Positions 16,216-26,061 of a stretch of 64,000 nucleotides of DNA are shown here, piece by piece (within the stretch, counting starts at the first letter, position 1; each line of letters opens with the position of its first letter). Below the pieces are notes generated by a model. That model had not been told where the DNA came from, searched no databases, and saw nothing but the letters and a program-made list of their open reading frames with translations. The DNA is from Pseudomonas sp. ACN8 (GTDB taxonomy: Bacteria; Pseudomonadota; Gammaproteobacteria; Pseudomonadales; Pseudomonadaceae). Position numbers and translations under genes: made by a program. The stretch lies in NCBI RefSeq assembly GCF_002303925.1, contig NZ_MRCS01000029.1, forward strand, positions 24,179 through 88,178. The letters are read 5' to 3'.

Positions 16216-16729
16216 GGTCTGTCAGACAGCAATTAAACGCGGGCCAATAAATATCGGCTTCAGCCGCAGGACAATTCCTACTGTTACCTACATTCTTTCA
16301 GGTTACTGAATGTGTAACCGCATCGCGCCAATACGGGGCATTGGGAAACGCCGGGGGGTAAATCCGGGCCTGAAATGCGCCTCTAAAAAATAAGCCACTA
16401 CACTGCGCTTGCCGGATTAGAAGGGTTTGCCAATAATAGGCCCGCAATTTGCAATATAGATCGGTTCAATGTCTTTTGCTCTTGCATGATTTTGCAGGGC
16501 TGTCAACGCGCTAAAACGACTTTCTCAGTGCTTCTGTAATTAGTTGTCGCATTGAAGAAATATCGGCCTCGGGCCTGTCGTTAGAATGCCGATCACTCGC
16601 TCGTCGTTGCTCGTGTTGAATTTCAACACCCGCTTCCCAAGACGTAGCACTGCTTTCTGGTTCCACTCACTCGCATATTGGGCTGTCGCTCACTCTGCCG
16701 TTTTTGCCCTTTACCGATGGAGTCCCAAG
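16216..16729. other. aotJ upstream region
   Basis: About 510 bases without a gene. It contains an ArgR half-site (listed separately) and should hold the aotJ promoter. Nothing else is recognised. The aotJ reading frame is open upstream to 16586, but that part does not look coding. Confidence 0.5.
16545..16560 (+). promoter_or_regulatory. ArgR half-site upstream of aotJ
   Basis: TGTCGC-N8-AA matches the half-site described for the Pseudomonas AraC-type ArgR, which binds direct repeats about 21 bases apart. A second, weaker TGTCGT lies at 16576 and a degenerate match at 16525. It is 170 bases upstream of the aotJ start, so arginine-dependent control of transport and argR is expected. Confidence 0.55.
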
Positions 16730-17506
16730 ATGAAGAAACTCGTGCTGCTTGGCGCCCTGGCACTGTCCGTGCTGTCCATGCCAACCTTCGCCGATGAAAA
16801 ACCTCTGAAAATCGGTATCGAGGCGGCTTACCCTCCGTTCGCGTCCAAGGCTCCGGACGGCAGCATCGTTGGTTTCGACTACGACATCGGCAATGCATTG
16901 TGTGAAGAGATGAAGGTCAAGTGCGTGTGGGTCGAGCAAGAGTTCGACGGCCTGATCCCGGCACTGAAAGTGCGAAAGATCGACGCGATCCTGTCGTCCA
17001 TGTCGATCACCGAAGATCGCAAGAAGTCCGTGGACTTCACCAACAAGTACTACAACACCCCGGCTCGCCTGGTCATGAAGGCCGGCACTCAAGTCAGCGA
17101 AGGCCTGACCGAGCTCAAGGGCAAGAACATCGGCGTGCAGCGTGGTTCGATCCACGAGCGTTTCGCCCGCGAAGTCCTGGCCCCGCTGGGTGCCGAGATC
17201 AAGCCTTACGGTTCGCAGAACGAAATTTACCTCGACGTGGCCGCCGGCCGCCTCGACGGCACCGTGGCAGACGCTACGCTTCTGGATGACGGTTTCCTGA
17301 AAACCGACGCCGGTAAAGGTTTCGCCTTCGTCGGCCCTGCGTTCACCGACGTCAAATACTTCGGCGACGGCGTAGGCATCGCGGTGCGCAAAGGCGACAA
17401 GGAAGATCTGGACAAGCTCAACAACGCTATCGCCGCTATTCGTGCGAACGGCAAGTACCAGCAAATCCAGGACAAGTACTTCGCCTTCGATATCTACGGC
17501 AAGTAA
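16730..17506 (+). CDS. aotJ: Arginine/ornithine periplasmic binding protein
   Basis: A 258-residue family 3 solute-binding protein. The signal peptide is MKKLVLLGALALSVLSMPTFA (cut before DEKP). The mature start KIGIEAAYPPF and the FDYDIGNALC, FDGLIPALKV and SMSITEDRKKSVDFT segments match the lysine/arginine/ornithine-binding family. It captures basic amino acids in the periplasm for the AotQM-AotP ABC importer encoded right downstream. The ATG at 16730 has GGAG seven bases before it; the open frame from 16586 is rejected. It is the first gene of the aotJQMP-argR operon. Confidence 0.95.
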   Translation: MKKLVLLGALALSVLSMPTFADEKPLKIGIEAAYPPFASKAPDGSIVGFDYDIGNALCEEMKVKCVWVEQEFDGLIPALKVRKIDAILSSMSITEDRKKSVDFTNKYYNTPARLVMKAGTQVSEGLTELKGKNIGVQRGSIHERFAREVLAPLGAEIKPYGSQNEIYLDVAAGRLDGTVADATLLDDGFLKTDAGKGFAFVGPAFTDVKYFGDGVGIAVRKGDKEDLDKLNNAIAAIRANGKYQQIQDKYFAFDIYGK

Positions 17507-17597
17507 TACGTCCCAGCGACAAGTCCGAAATGGCGCAAGCAACAGGATCTCTGAGGTTTGCGCCATTTTTTCATCCCAACTTTCGAGGACCTGAATC

Positions 17598-18287
17598 ATG
17601 TTGAAAGGCTACGGGGCTGTCATCCTCGATGGCGCTTGGCTGACGCTTCAGCTCGCCTTGTCGTCCATGGCCATGGCCATCGTTCTGGGTCTGATCGGCG
17701 TGGCACTGCGTCTGTCGCCGGTGCGCTGGCTGGCCTGGCTGGGCGACCTGTATTCCACGGTGATCCGCGGTATTCCCGACCTGGTGCTGATCCTGCTGAT
17801 TTTCTACGGCGGCCAGGACCTGCTCAACCGCGTCGCACCGCTGCTCGGCTTTGACGAGTACATCGACCTGAACCCGTTGGCCGCCGGTATCGGCACCCTG
17901 GGCTTCATCTTCGGTGCGTACCTGTCGGAAACCTTCCGTGGCGCCTTCATGGCGATCCCCAAGGGCCAGGCTGAAGCCGGCATGGCTTACGGCATGAGCA
18001 GTTTCCAGGTGTTCTTCCGGGTGTTGGTGCCACAGATGATTCGCCTGGCGATTCCGGGTTTCACCAACAACTGGCTGGTATTGACCAAGGCTACCGCGCT
18101 GATTTCGGTGGTGGGTCTGCAAGACATGATGTTCAAGGCCAAGCAGGCGGCCGATGCCACCCGCGAGCCTTTCACCTTCTTCCTCGCAGTGGCGGCGATG
18201 TACCTGGTGATCACCAGTGTGTCGTTGCTGGCATTGCGTCACCTTGAGAAGCGCTACTCGGTAGGCGTAAGGGCGGCTGATCTATGA
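17598..18287 (+). CDS. aotQ: Arginine/ornithine ABC transporter permease
   Basis: A 229-residue inner-membrane permease of the HisM/HisQ type with about five membrane segments. The signature loop for contact with the ATPase reads EAGMAYGMSSFQVFFRVLVP, and the N-terminal TLQLALSSMAMAIVLGLIGV is typical. It forms a heterodimeric channel with AotM. It starts 91 bases after aotJ and ends overlapping the aotM start by 4 bases (ATGA), so translation is coupled. Confidence 0.94.
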   Translation: MLKGYGAVILDGAWLTLQLALSSMAMAIVLGLIGVALRLSPVRWLAWLGDLYSTVIRGIPDLVLILLIFYGGQDLLNRVAPLLGFDEYIDLNPLAAGIGTLGFIFGAYLSETFRGAFMAIPKGQAEAGMAYGMSSFQVFFRVLVPQMIRLAIPGFTNNWLVLTKATALISVVGLQDMMFKAKQAADATREPFTFFLAVAAMYLVITSVSLLALRHLEKRYSVGVRAADL

Positions 18288-18982
18288 TCTTCGACTACAA
18301 CGTCATTTGGGAGGCCTTGCCGCTGTACCTCGGCGGCCTGGTGACCACCCTCAAACTGCTCGCGCTGTCGCTGTTCTTCGGCTTGCTGTGCGCCTTGCCG
18401 TTGGGCTTGATGCGCGTCTCGAAGAACTCGGTCGTCAACATGTCGGCCTGGCTCTACACCTACGTGATCCGCGGCACGCCGATGCTGGTGCAGTTGTTCC
18501 TGATCTACTACGGTCTGGCGCAGTTCGAAGCGGTACGTGAAAGCTTCCTCTGGCCGTGGCTGTCCAGCGCAACGTTCTGTGCGTGCCTGGCGTTCGCGAT
18601 CAACACCAGCGCCTACACCGCCGAAATCATCGCCGGCAGCCTGCGCGCCACGCCGAACGGTGAGATCGAAGCGGCCAAGGCCATGGGCATGTCGCGGGTC
18701 AAGATGTACAAGCGCATCCTGCTGCCGTCGGCCTTGCGCCGGGCGCTGCCGCAGTACAGCAACGAAGTGATCATGATGCTGCAGACCACCAGTCTGGCGT
18801 CCATCGTGACCCTGATCGACATCACCGGTGCCGCGCGCACGGTCAACGCCCAGTTTTACCTGCCGTTCGAGGCGTACATCACCGCCGGCGTGTTCTACCT
18901 GTGCCTGACCTTCATCCTGGTGAAACTGTTCAAGATGGCCGAGCGCCGCTGGCTGGGCTACCTGGCCCCGCGCAAGCACTGA
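18284..18982 (+). CDS. aotM: Arginine/ornithine ABC transporter permease
   Basis: A 232-residue HisM-type permease with several membrane segments. The ATPase-contact loop is EAAKAMGMSRVKMYKRILLP. The pair TYVIRGTPMLVQLFLIYYGL is characteristic of polar amino-acid importers. It overlaps aotQ by 4 bases and is followed 37 bases later by aotP. In P. aeruginosa an extra gene (aotO) separates aotM from aotP; here there is none. Confidence 0.94.
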   Translation: MIFDYNVIWEALPLYLGGLVTTLKLLALSLFFGLLCALPLGLMRVSKNSVVNMSAWLYTYVIRGTPMLVQLFLIYYGLAQFEAVRESFLWPWLSSATFCACLAFAINTSAYTAEIIAGSLRATPNGEIEAAKAMGMSRVKMYKRILLPSALRRALPQYSNEVIMMLQTTSLASIVTLIDITGAARTVNAQFYLPFEAYITAGVFYLCLTFILVKLFKMAERRWLGYLAPRKH

Positions 18983-19019
18983 ATACCACTGACTGACTGT
19001 TTTTGTGAGAACCGACAGC

Positions 19020-19784
19020 ATGTACAAACTTGAAGTCCAAGACCTGCATAAACGCTATGGCAGTCACGAAGTGCTCAAGGGCGTGTCCCTGAAAGCGGCA
19101 GCCGGCGATGTGATCAGCATCATCGGTTCCAGTGGCTCCGGCAAAAGCACTTTCCTGCGCTGTATCAACCTGCTGGAGCAGCCGCACGCGGGCAAGATCC
19201 TGCTCAACAACGAAGAGTTGAAGCTGGTGGCGAACAAGGACGGCGCGCTGAAGGCGGCCGACCCGAAACAGCTGCAGCGCATGCGTTCACGCCTGTCGAT
19301 GGTGTTCCAGCATTTCAACCTGTGGTCGCACATGACCGCGCTGGAAAACATCATGGAAGCGCCGGTGCACGTACTGGGCATGTCCAAGGCCGAAGCGCGC
19401 GAGAAAGCCGAACACTACCTGAACAAGGTGGGCGTGGCTCATCGCAAAGACGCGTATCCGGGACACATGTCCGGTGGCGAGCAGCAGCGTGTGGCGATTG
19501 CCCGTGCGCTGGCGATGGAGCCTGAGGTGATGCTGTTCGACGAGCCCACTTCCGCACTCGACCCGGAGCTGGTCGGCGATGTGTTGAAAGTCATGCAGGC
19601 CCTGGCCCAGGAAGGCCGGACCATGGTCGTGGTGACGCACGAAATGGGCTTCGCCCGCGAAGTGTCGAACCAGTTGGTGTTCCTGCACAAAGGTGTGGTC
19701 GAAGAAAGCGGCAACCCGCGCGAAGTGCTGGTGAACCCGCAATCGGAGCGTTTGCAGCAATTCCTGTCCGGTAGCTTGAAGTAA
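19020..19784 (+). CDS. aotP: Arginine/ornithine ABC transporter ATPase
   Basis: A 254-residue ABC ATPase with Walker A GSSGSGKSTFLRC, signature MSGGEQQRVAIARALA, Walker B VMLFDEPTSALDPE and the switch histidine in VVVTHEMGF. It powers the AotJ-AotQM importer from the cytoplasmic side. The start at 19020 (MYKLEVQDLHKRYG) matches the family; five extra codons upstream are unnecessary. A REP doublet separates it from argR. Confidence 0.95.
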   Translation: MYKLEVQDLHKRYGSHEVLKGVSLKAAAGDVISIIGSSGSGKSTFLRCINLLEQPHAGKILLNNEELKLVANKDGALKAADPKQLQRMRSRLSMVFQHFNLWSHMTALENIMEAPVHVLGMSKAEAREKAEHYLNKVGVAHRKDAYPGHMSGGEQQRVAIARALAMEPEVMLFDEPTSALDPELVGDVLKVMQALAQEGRTMVVVTHEMGFAREVSNQLVFLHKGVVEESGNPREVLVNPQSERLQQFLSGSLK

Positions 19785-19849
19785 TCAGGACTGCCGTTGT
19801 GCACCGGGATAGTGCATGCTTCGCAATTTAGAGGCCGGCCCCGATCCCT

Positions 19850-19939
19850 TGTGGGAGCGAGCCTGCTCGCGAATGCGGTGTGACATTCAACACAGATGTC
19901 GACTGATCCACCGCATTCGCGAGCAGGCTCGCTCCCACA
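19850..19939. repeat. REP doublet between aotP and argR
   Basis: Inverted pair GTGGGAGCGAGCCTGCTCGC ... GCGAGCAGGCTCGCTCCCAC separated by about 50 bases. Such hairpins inside an operon can stabilise upstream mRNA or reduce readthrough, and might lower argR relative to the transporter. That effect is inferred. Confidence 0.85.
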
Positions 19940-20032
19940 TTTAGATCTCTGTTGGTTTTGAGATTTGCGTTCATTTACGGGCTAGCATTGGCCCATGCCT
20001 TCATCACTGTTCTCCGCTTCGGATTGCCCACC

Positions 20033-21013
20033 ATGACTGCCCATCGAATTGGTTTCCTGATTTGGCCCAGCACTAAAGCACTGACGCTTGCGCTGGCTGA
20101 GGAGGCCTTGCGTGTTGCCCAGCGTGTGCATCCGGACGTGGTTTACGAGTTGTCGTTCCTGCAGGCCGAGCCGCCGGCCGAAAGCGCCTGGCAATTGCCG
20201 GGTGAAGCGTGGACCGGCAAGCTCGAAAACTTCCAGAAACTGTTCCTGCTCGCGGACGAGCCGCCGACCGCATTGGCGCCAGCGCTCAGCAGTGCGCTCA
20301 AGCAACTGGTGCGTTCCGGTTGCGTGATCGGCGGTCTGTCGGCCGGTGTTTATCCGTTGGCGCAACTCGGTTTGCTCGACGGTTATCGCGCTGCCGTGCA
20401 CTGGCGCTGGCAGGACGATTTCGCCGAGCGCTTTCCGAAGGTCATCGCCACCAGTCATCTGTTCGATTGGGATCGCGATCGCCTGACCGCGTGCGGCGGC
20501 CTGTCGGTGCTCGACCTGTTGCTGGCCGTACTGGCCCGCGACCATGGGGCGGAACTGGCCGGGGCGGTATCCGAAGAACTGGTGGTCGAGCGCATCCGCG
20601 AGGGCGGCGAACGCCAGCGTATTCCGTTGCAGAACCGCCTCGGTTCCAGCCATCCGAAGCTCACACAAGCCGTGTTGCTGATGGAAGCCAACATCGAAGA
20701 GCCCCTGACCACGGACGAAATTGCCCAGCACGTTTGCGTGTCCCGTCGGCAACTGGAGCGCATCTTCAAGCAATATCTCAACCGTGTGCCAAGCCAGTAT
20801 TACCTGGAACTGCGCCTGAACAAGGCTCGGCAGATGTTGATGCAAACCAGCAAGTCGATCATCCAGATCGGCTTGTCCTGTGGCTTCTCCTCGGGGCCGC
20901 ACTTTTCCAGCGCCTATCGCAATTTCTTCGGTGCCACGCCGCGGGAAGATCGCAACCAGCGGCGCAGCAGCAGCCCGTTCGAATTGTCATCGGTGCCGTC
21001 GGAGCGCGGTTGA
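20033..21013 (+). CDS. argR: Arginine-responsive AraC-family regulator ArgR
   Basis: A 326-residue protein: an N-terminal DJ-1/GATase-like ligand domain (HRIGFLIWPSTKALTLALAE; later CVIGGLSAGVYPLAQLGLLD) and a C-terminal AraC double helix-turn-helix (TTDEIAQHVCVSRRQLERIF; SIIQIGLSCGFSSGPHFSSA). It matches Pseudomonas ArgR, which activates the aru operon and controls biosynthetic genes in response to arginine. Start 20033 (MTAHRIGFLIWP) agrees with the family; the frame is open upstream to 19952. It is the last gene of the aot operon, converging on the large minus-strand gene that ends at 21031. Confidence 0.94.
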   Translation: MTAHRIGFLIWPSTKALTLALAEEALRVAQRVHPDVVYELSFLQAEPPAESAWQLPGEAWTGKLENFQKLFLLADEPPTALAPALSSALKQLVRSGCVIGGLSAGVYPLAQLGLLDGYRAAVHWRWQDDFAERFPKVIATSHLFDWDRDRLTACGGLSVLDLLLAVLARDHGAELAGAVSEELVVERIREGGERQRIPLQNRLGSSHPKLTQAVLLMEANIEEPLTTDEIAQHVCVSRRQLERIFKQYLNRVPSQYYLELRLNKARQMLMQTSKSIIQIGLSCGFSSGPHFSSAYRNFFGATPREDRNQRRSSSPFELSSVPSERG

Positions 21014-21030
21014 TCCGCGCCTGATCCCGA

Positions 21031-24000
21031 TTAATCTTCCGGTTCGGACGCCTCGGAAGTCGACATCTCCAATTCTGCCCGTTCGATCACTTCCTGAACT
21101 CCGAAGTCGACGCTGGTCAGCCTGAAATACTCGAGCAGGATTTGCAGGCTTTCTTCAGAGAACGGATTGCCCCGCAGGCTGATGCTTTCGGCGAGCTCCA
21201 GCGGCAGTTCGAGGAGGTCGGCGGGTATTTGGCTGATCGCGTTGTCGCTCAGGTCCACGGATTCCAGGCTCTTGAGTTGCAACAGTCCGGCGGGTAGTTC
21301 GGTGAGCCCGCAGTTGTCCAGTTGCAGGGTCGCCAGGTCTGTCATCTGGCTGATATCCGGAGCCAGTCCCAGCGGATTGTTTCTCAAGTCGATGAATTCC
21401 AGGCGGGCCATCTCCGCCAGGTTCAGGGCCGACTGCGGGGTCAGGGTGACGTTGCAGTCCAGGAGATTGAGCGACTTCAAATCGCTCATCCGGAAAATCG
21501 CCTCCGGGATATCGCCCAGCCTGAAGTCGTTGATAACGAGGGTCTTGAGTTTGGGGAAGCTCTCCAGGAACCCCGTGACACCTGTGGTCAGGCCGCTCTC
21601 GCTGCTCAGGTAAACCATGGAAACATGGCTGAAATCTGCGCTAAGTATCGGCAGGCTACCGGTAATCCGCGTCTCCAGACTCAGGTCATAAGTAGTCGCT
21701 TGCAGCGTATCGTTGAAATCATCCGGATCGGTTTCCCGGCGCCAGCAGCGTAGTACGGACTCTCTGAATGCGTCCCGCGTCGAATGTTCGATCAGCAGTT
21801 GCTGGGCAGTGAACGGTTGATTGCTGTGAGGGTGGACGGCTGGAATATTGCCGGTCCAGGCTGACAGGTCGTTTTCAAGGGTGGTGAGTTCGGCTTCCAG
21901 GCGGGTCAATGTGATTCGCCCCTCGTCCAGTGTGCCGGGTAACAGGAGCACGAATTTGCTGGCAACCTCACGGTCCAGCATGGGGTACAGCGCTTGCACG
22001 CGGTGGATGTCTCCTTCTTCGGCGTAGATACCGAAGTCCTGACGGGTCTGCTGGAAGTGCTGTTTGTGGCGTTCACGGGTTGCGCTTGAAAGTGGATTGT
22101 TGCCCAGGTTGATATCTCCCTGGGTGCTGCGCTGCAATGTGAACAGGGTGTCGGGTACCTCCTTGATCTGGTTGTCATGGAGCAGGGCGGTGCGCAGGCG
22201 CGGACGAGTCAACAAGTCGCGCGGAAGTTCAGTGATGCCTGTCTGCGATAAATCGATGTAATTCAAATCGGGCATGCTGCCGATATCAGGTGTCAGGCCC
22301 AAGGGGTTTTTGAGCAAGTTCAGAAAAGTCAACTGATGCAGGCCGGCAAGTGCGGTCTGGCTTTCGGGGCTGAGGGTAATCGCGCAATTGCTCAGAACGA
22401 GTTCTTCGAGTTGCAACGAGGAAACGGTGTCCGGCAAGTGGCCAAGGTTGACGTCGCGCAGTTTCAGGATGCGTAAACCTGTAAAACCGCGCAGAAACTC
22501 CTGCACGCCTCGCGTGGCACTACTGCCATCCAGGGTCAGCATGGTGACGCCGCTGAATTCGGCGTCCAGTGTCGGCAATTGGCCGATGATCGGTTGGAAA
22601 AAGTTGAAGTCGACCGTTTCAAAAGCGGTCTCGGGGAGGGTCCATTGCTGGCGCCAACACTCGGCCAGACGGGTAGTGAATTGACGGCGGACCTGCTGTT
22701 GCGCAGCGAATTGCTCGGGCGTGATTCCGATTTGCGTGTCTGGAATGAACAGTGGAATTTGATTGCGCCAGGACGAAAGTGTCTCCAGGAGTTGCGCGTG
22801 TTGAGTCATGAGCCGACTCAGCTCTGCTCGCAGCCCGTTGGGGTGTTGCTGCAAGCGTTCGACGAAGGCGTCGAGTTCTTCGGCGGATAGATGGGGAAAC
22901 AGTGTCTGCGCCCGGGTTTGCAAGGTGGGTGTGTTGCCTGGGATTCGACGATACCCGTCACTGCCACCAAGCAAGCGCATCACCTTTGGGTCGTAGGTGG
23001 GTTTGAGGTTGGGGTGTTGAATCAGCAGCGCGCGCAATGCATCACGGCTCAAGGCGTGCTGGCGAATCAACTGTTTGAGCCGTTCACCTTCACCGATATG
23101 AAGATTCAGGGCGGTACGTTCGCTGTCCGGCATGGCCTGTAGCAGGCAGGTGTAAAGCGAGCCCATGCCGCTGAGTTCTTCGCCATCATGATCGAACGGC
23201 TGATACGAGCCTTCTTCATTGAGCACCAGTACTTTGCGGTCGGGCGCTTCGACGCTGCCAAGGCTGTCAATGAGGAGACCCTCATGGGAGTACTGGCGGA
23301 TTTCCAACCGTAGCTGTCCCGTCCAGCCTGGCAGTTTTTCCAGGGTGTGCAAGGCCAGCCGGTCGGTGTCGAGGTTGTTCTCGGTCGATGGCAAATCAAG
23401 CCCCTCGTAGGCGCGTGTCACGCGCACTTGCAAGCGGGCCTCCCGGCTCAGCTCGGCTAATCGAGGGGGGACGGTTGCGTTTTTCAACTGCTGCAGTTCC
23501 AGGTCGCTTGCTGTGTCCACAATCGCTTGTGCAACGCTGCGTGGCAGTCCGGGCTCGGCATCCATGACCACTTGTACAGCTGCGCGAGCGCCACCTTCGA
23601 GTCTGCGGTAACGCTGGTCGAACAGGCGTTGCCGTTTCTGTTCGGCAAGTTGCGAGAGTATCTGGCGCAACCGCTGCGTCCGGTTTTCCAGGCCCGGGGA
23701 GGAGTGGCCGAATTCTTCACCCATCAACGTTCTGGCTTCGCTGTCCGACAGGGTCAGGAGAACTGTTTTCAGCAGGTCACCATCGGTGAGGCGGGCGGTA
23801 TCGATTTGCACCACGGGCACATCGCGCGCCGGGCTTTGCCAAAGGGTTTGCGCTTTGTCGTCGATCAGTCGCAGGCCTTTGTCTGCTGGCCAGTAGCCGT
23901 TTTCATTAAGCAGTTCCAGCTGTGTCACGGGATCTGCCTTGAGGAAATGTTCCGGCTGGTCGCTGCCGATCTGATCGATAAAGGCTTGTATGTCCTGATC

Positions 24001-26061
24001 GATCCCGAAGCGTACGAGTGTGTCGGCCAATAGCGGCGGCACCTGTTCGGCATTCACATGCATCTTGCGCAGGACATCTTCGTGGCTGCCGCTGATGTCG
24101 AGGATGCGCTCGCGGGTGCTGGCTGGAAATCGCTGCATGTCCGGGCCGACACGGTGCAATACGGTGGCCTGGTTCCAGCTCAACGGCTGGTCGAGCTCGG
24201 TTTGCCAGGCACCGCTGCCGTTGTGTCGCAGTTGTGGTTTGTAGGCGTCAGGGCGGGTGGGGTGGTCGATGCGGTATTTGCCGGTTAGCGGATCTTTGCT
24301 CACGGCGTAGTGTTTGGTTTCCAGGGGCAGCAGGGTTTGGCCTTGATGTGGGTGCAGCCCCAGCTCATCCGGTTTTGCATCCTTGGGTAACACCGCGGGG
24401 TGTTCATAGGTGGTCAGGTCGGGCTGCCAGTAGCGGGTGTCGCCGTTCGGGCGTTTTACCGAATTGAAGCGGTCGATGAATTCAACGATCTCCCGAGGCA
24501 ATACCGAGCGAAATTCCCCGGCCGCGATCGCGCCACCTGCGGCAAAGGTTCCCAGTTGCACCACGGACTCCACCACACCCATCAGGTGCCCGAAGGCCTC
24601 GCGACTCTGCCCTTCGGCCCAGTCGACCACGCTTTCGAAGGTTTCGTCGAGCAACTGGTAGGCCATGTAGCCCAGCATCAGTTCGCCGAGAAACGGCACG
24701 AATGGCAGCGCGACGAAAGCGGCGATGTTCAGCAGCGCCGAGGCGATTTCCGTGAAGGAATCCCACAGCGCCCAACGGGCTTTCTGGTCGACCGTTGCAG
24801 TGGACACCGCGATCACCCGCGCATCGTTGAGGATCTTGTTGAGCTTGCTCTGGTAGAGGTGAGTCCACAGTTCTGCTGTGACAGGCGTTGCCACGATCTG
24901 CAGATCCGCACGGGGGTTGGGTTGTTCCCGCCAGGTCGGACGAGAATCGCCTGGCTGGACCGGTTGCCAGGTGATCGGGGCAAGCAGGTTGTTCAACTGA
25001 GCGAAAAAGTGGCCGCGATCCTCATGGTTAATGAAGCGGCTGAAAAACTGTTGATAGGCGGGGGCGCGAAGGCGCTGGCCCAGTTCCTCGGCGAAGGCTG
25101 CGGACGATGGGTATTCCTTGATCGGCTGTTCGGGGTCGCCCGGTATATAAGCCACCACGCGAACCACTTCCCGGGCGCGCTCCAGGTCCGGGGCAAACAG
25201 CAGGATGCCGGTCAGGCGCGCGTTGAGGATCGTCAGATCATGACAGCGCCATGGCTGCCTGTGCAGGCGCAGATGCGGCAGGTTGTCGAGCAGACCGAGA
25301 ATCAGGCTGTGGGTGTCGTTGCCCAGGTTTTTTTGCATCTGTGCCAGGTGCAATGCAGCGGTGATTGCGGATTTCTGGCTGTCGCGGATTTTTCCTTGCA
25401 GGACCGCCGCGACCACCGGGTTGCTGATGCCCAGATTGTCTTCCAGATAGGTTTTATAGCGCTGGCCAATGTCCAGCTCCCGGCACATACCGGTAAATAC
25501 CGTCACAGGCATTTTTTTCAGGATCTGCGGCAAGGTCAGGAATTGCCCGTCGGAAGACGGTGCTGTGATGTACGTCGAGGCAGGCTCGAAGGCATCTGCG
25601 CGGGTCTCGGCAGTTTCGAAATTGTGCAGTGCGGCGTCCAGCAGCGATACCGTCCAGATGCGCGCAGCGCCCGACTTCAGTCGTAACCACGGCAGGTGAT
25701 CAGGTAGATAGAGGCGCAAAAACGTTTCGCGCACATTCAGATCCAGGCCGAAGCGGCGCTTGATTTCGGCCTGGAGCAGCGGTTCGGCGAAATCCGCGGG
25801 GTTTTGCAGGTTGGCCAGCGCCTTGTCGACCTGGTTCTGGCTGGCGACCTGTCGGGCGATCAGCCTGGTGAGTTCCGTGTGGTGATGTTTCGACGCAGTC
25901 TTTAGTCCGGCGGGCAGAGCGGGGGTGATGTTGCGCAGCGCCTCGCGTCTATGGGGTGCCGCCTGGTGGAGCCAGGAGGGGATGACATTCTGCAGGTGCT
26001 GGAAGTGAGCGTCGGGTCTGAAAGCGTCGGAGGCAACAGTGGCAGTAGATTCGGTAGTCAT
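21031..26061 (-). CDS. Large dermonecrotic-toxin-like, leucine-rich-repeat protein (no NEL domain)
   Basis: A 1,676-residue protein from ATG 26061 (an alternative start at 26130 has GGAG 10 bases upstream but rare codons). The first about 1,000 residues resemble the N-terminal domain of Pseudomonas dermonecrotic-toxin-like, NEL-family effectors, with a hydrophobic stretch (IASALLNIAAFVALPFVPFL). Then come two homologous modules, each a helical part followed by leucine-rich repeats (LRR pairs such as LEELVLSNCAI and LNYIDLSQTGITELPRDLL; LKSLNLLDCNV and LESVDLSDNAISQIPADLL). It ends about 50 residues after the second LRR set, so the NEL ubiquitin-ligase domain seen in relatives is absent. It probably acts on host or competitor cells. 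No signal peptide or secretion partner is seen. Confidence 0.8.
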   Translation of the reverse strand: MTTESTATVASDAFRPDAHFQHLQNVIPSWLHQAAPHRREALRNITPALPAGLKTASKHHHTELTRLIARQVASQNQVDKALANLQNPADFAEPLLQAEIKRRFGLDLNVRETFLRLYLPDHLPWLRLKSGAARIWTVSLLDAALHNFETAETRADAFEPASTYITAPSSDGQFLTLPQILKKMPVTVFTGMCRELDIGQRYKTYLEDNLGISNPVVAAVLQGKIRDSQKSAITAALHLAQMQKNLGNDTHSLILGLLDNLPHLRLHRQPWRCHDLTILNARLTGILLFAPDLERAREVVRVVAYIPGDPEQPIKEYPSSAAFAEELGQRLRAPAYQQFFSRFINHEDRGHFFAQLNNLLAPITWQPVQPGDSRPTWREQPNPRADLQIVATPVTAELWTHLYQSKLNKILNDARVIAVSTATVDQKARWALWDSFTEIASALLNIAAFVALPFVPFLGELMLGYMAYQLLDETFESVVDWAEGQSREAFGHLMGVVESVVQLGTFAAGGAIAAGEFRSVLPREIVEFIDRFNSVKRPNGDTRYWQPDLTTYEHPAVLPKDAKPDELGLHPHQGQTLLPLETKHYAVSKDPLTGKYRIDHPTRPDAYKPQLRHNGSGAWQTELDQPLSWNQATVLHRVGPDMQRFPASTRERILDISGSHEDVLRKMHVNAEQVPPLLADTLVRFGIDQDIQAFIDQIGSDQPEHFLKADPVTQLELLNENGYWPADKGLRLIDDKAQTLWQSPARDVPVVQIDTARLTDGDLLKTVLLTLSDSEARTLMGEEFGHSSPGLENRTQRLRQILSQLAEQKRQRLFDQRYRRLEGGARAAVQVVMDAEPGLPRSVAQAIVDTASDLELQQLKNATVPPRLAELSREARLQVRVTRAYEGLDLPSTENNLDTDRLALHTLEKLPGWTGQLRLEIRQYSHEGLLIDSLGSVEAPDRKVLVLNEEGSYQPFDHDGEELSGMGSLYTCLLQAMPDSERTALNLHIGEGERLKQLIRQHALSRDALRALLIQHPNLKPTYDPKVMRLLGGSDGYRRIPGNTPTLQTRAQTLFPHLSAEELDAFVERLQQHPNGLRAELSRLMTQHAQLLETLSSWRNQIPLFIPDTQIGITPEQFAAQQQVRRQFTTRLAECWRQQWTLPETAFETVDFNFFQPIIGQLPTLDAEFSGVTMLTLDGSSATRGVQEFLRGFTGLRILKLRDVNLGHLPDTVSSLQLEELVLSNCAITLSPESQTALAGLHQLTFLNLLKNPLGLTPDIGSMPDLNYIDLSQTGITELPRDLLTRPRLRTALLHDNQIKEVPDTLFTLQRSTQGDINLGNNPLSSATRERHKQHFQQTRQDFGIYAEEGDIHRVQALYPMLDREVASKFVLLLPGTLDEGRITLTRLEAELTTLENDLSAWTGNIPAVHPHSNQPFTAQQLLIEHSTRDAFRESVLRCWRRETDPDDFNDTLQATTYDLSLETRITGSLPILSADFSHVSMVYLSSESGLTTGVTGFLESFPKLKTLVINDFRLGDIPEAIFRMSDLKSLNLLDCNVTLTPQSALNLAEMARLEFIDLRNNPLGLAPDISQMTDLATLQLDNCGLTELPAGLLQLKSLESVDLSDNAISQIPADLLELPLELAESISLRGNPFSEESLQILLEYFRLTSVDFGVQEVIERAELEMSTSEASEPED

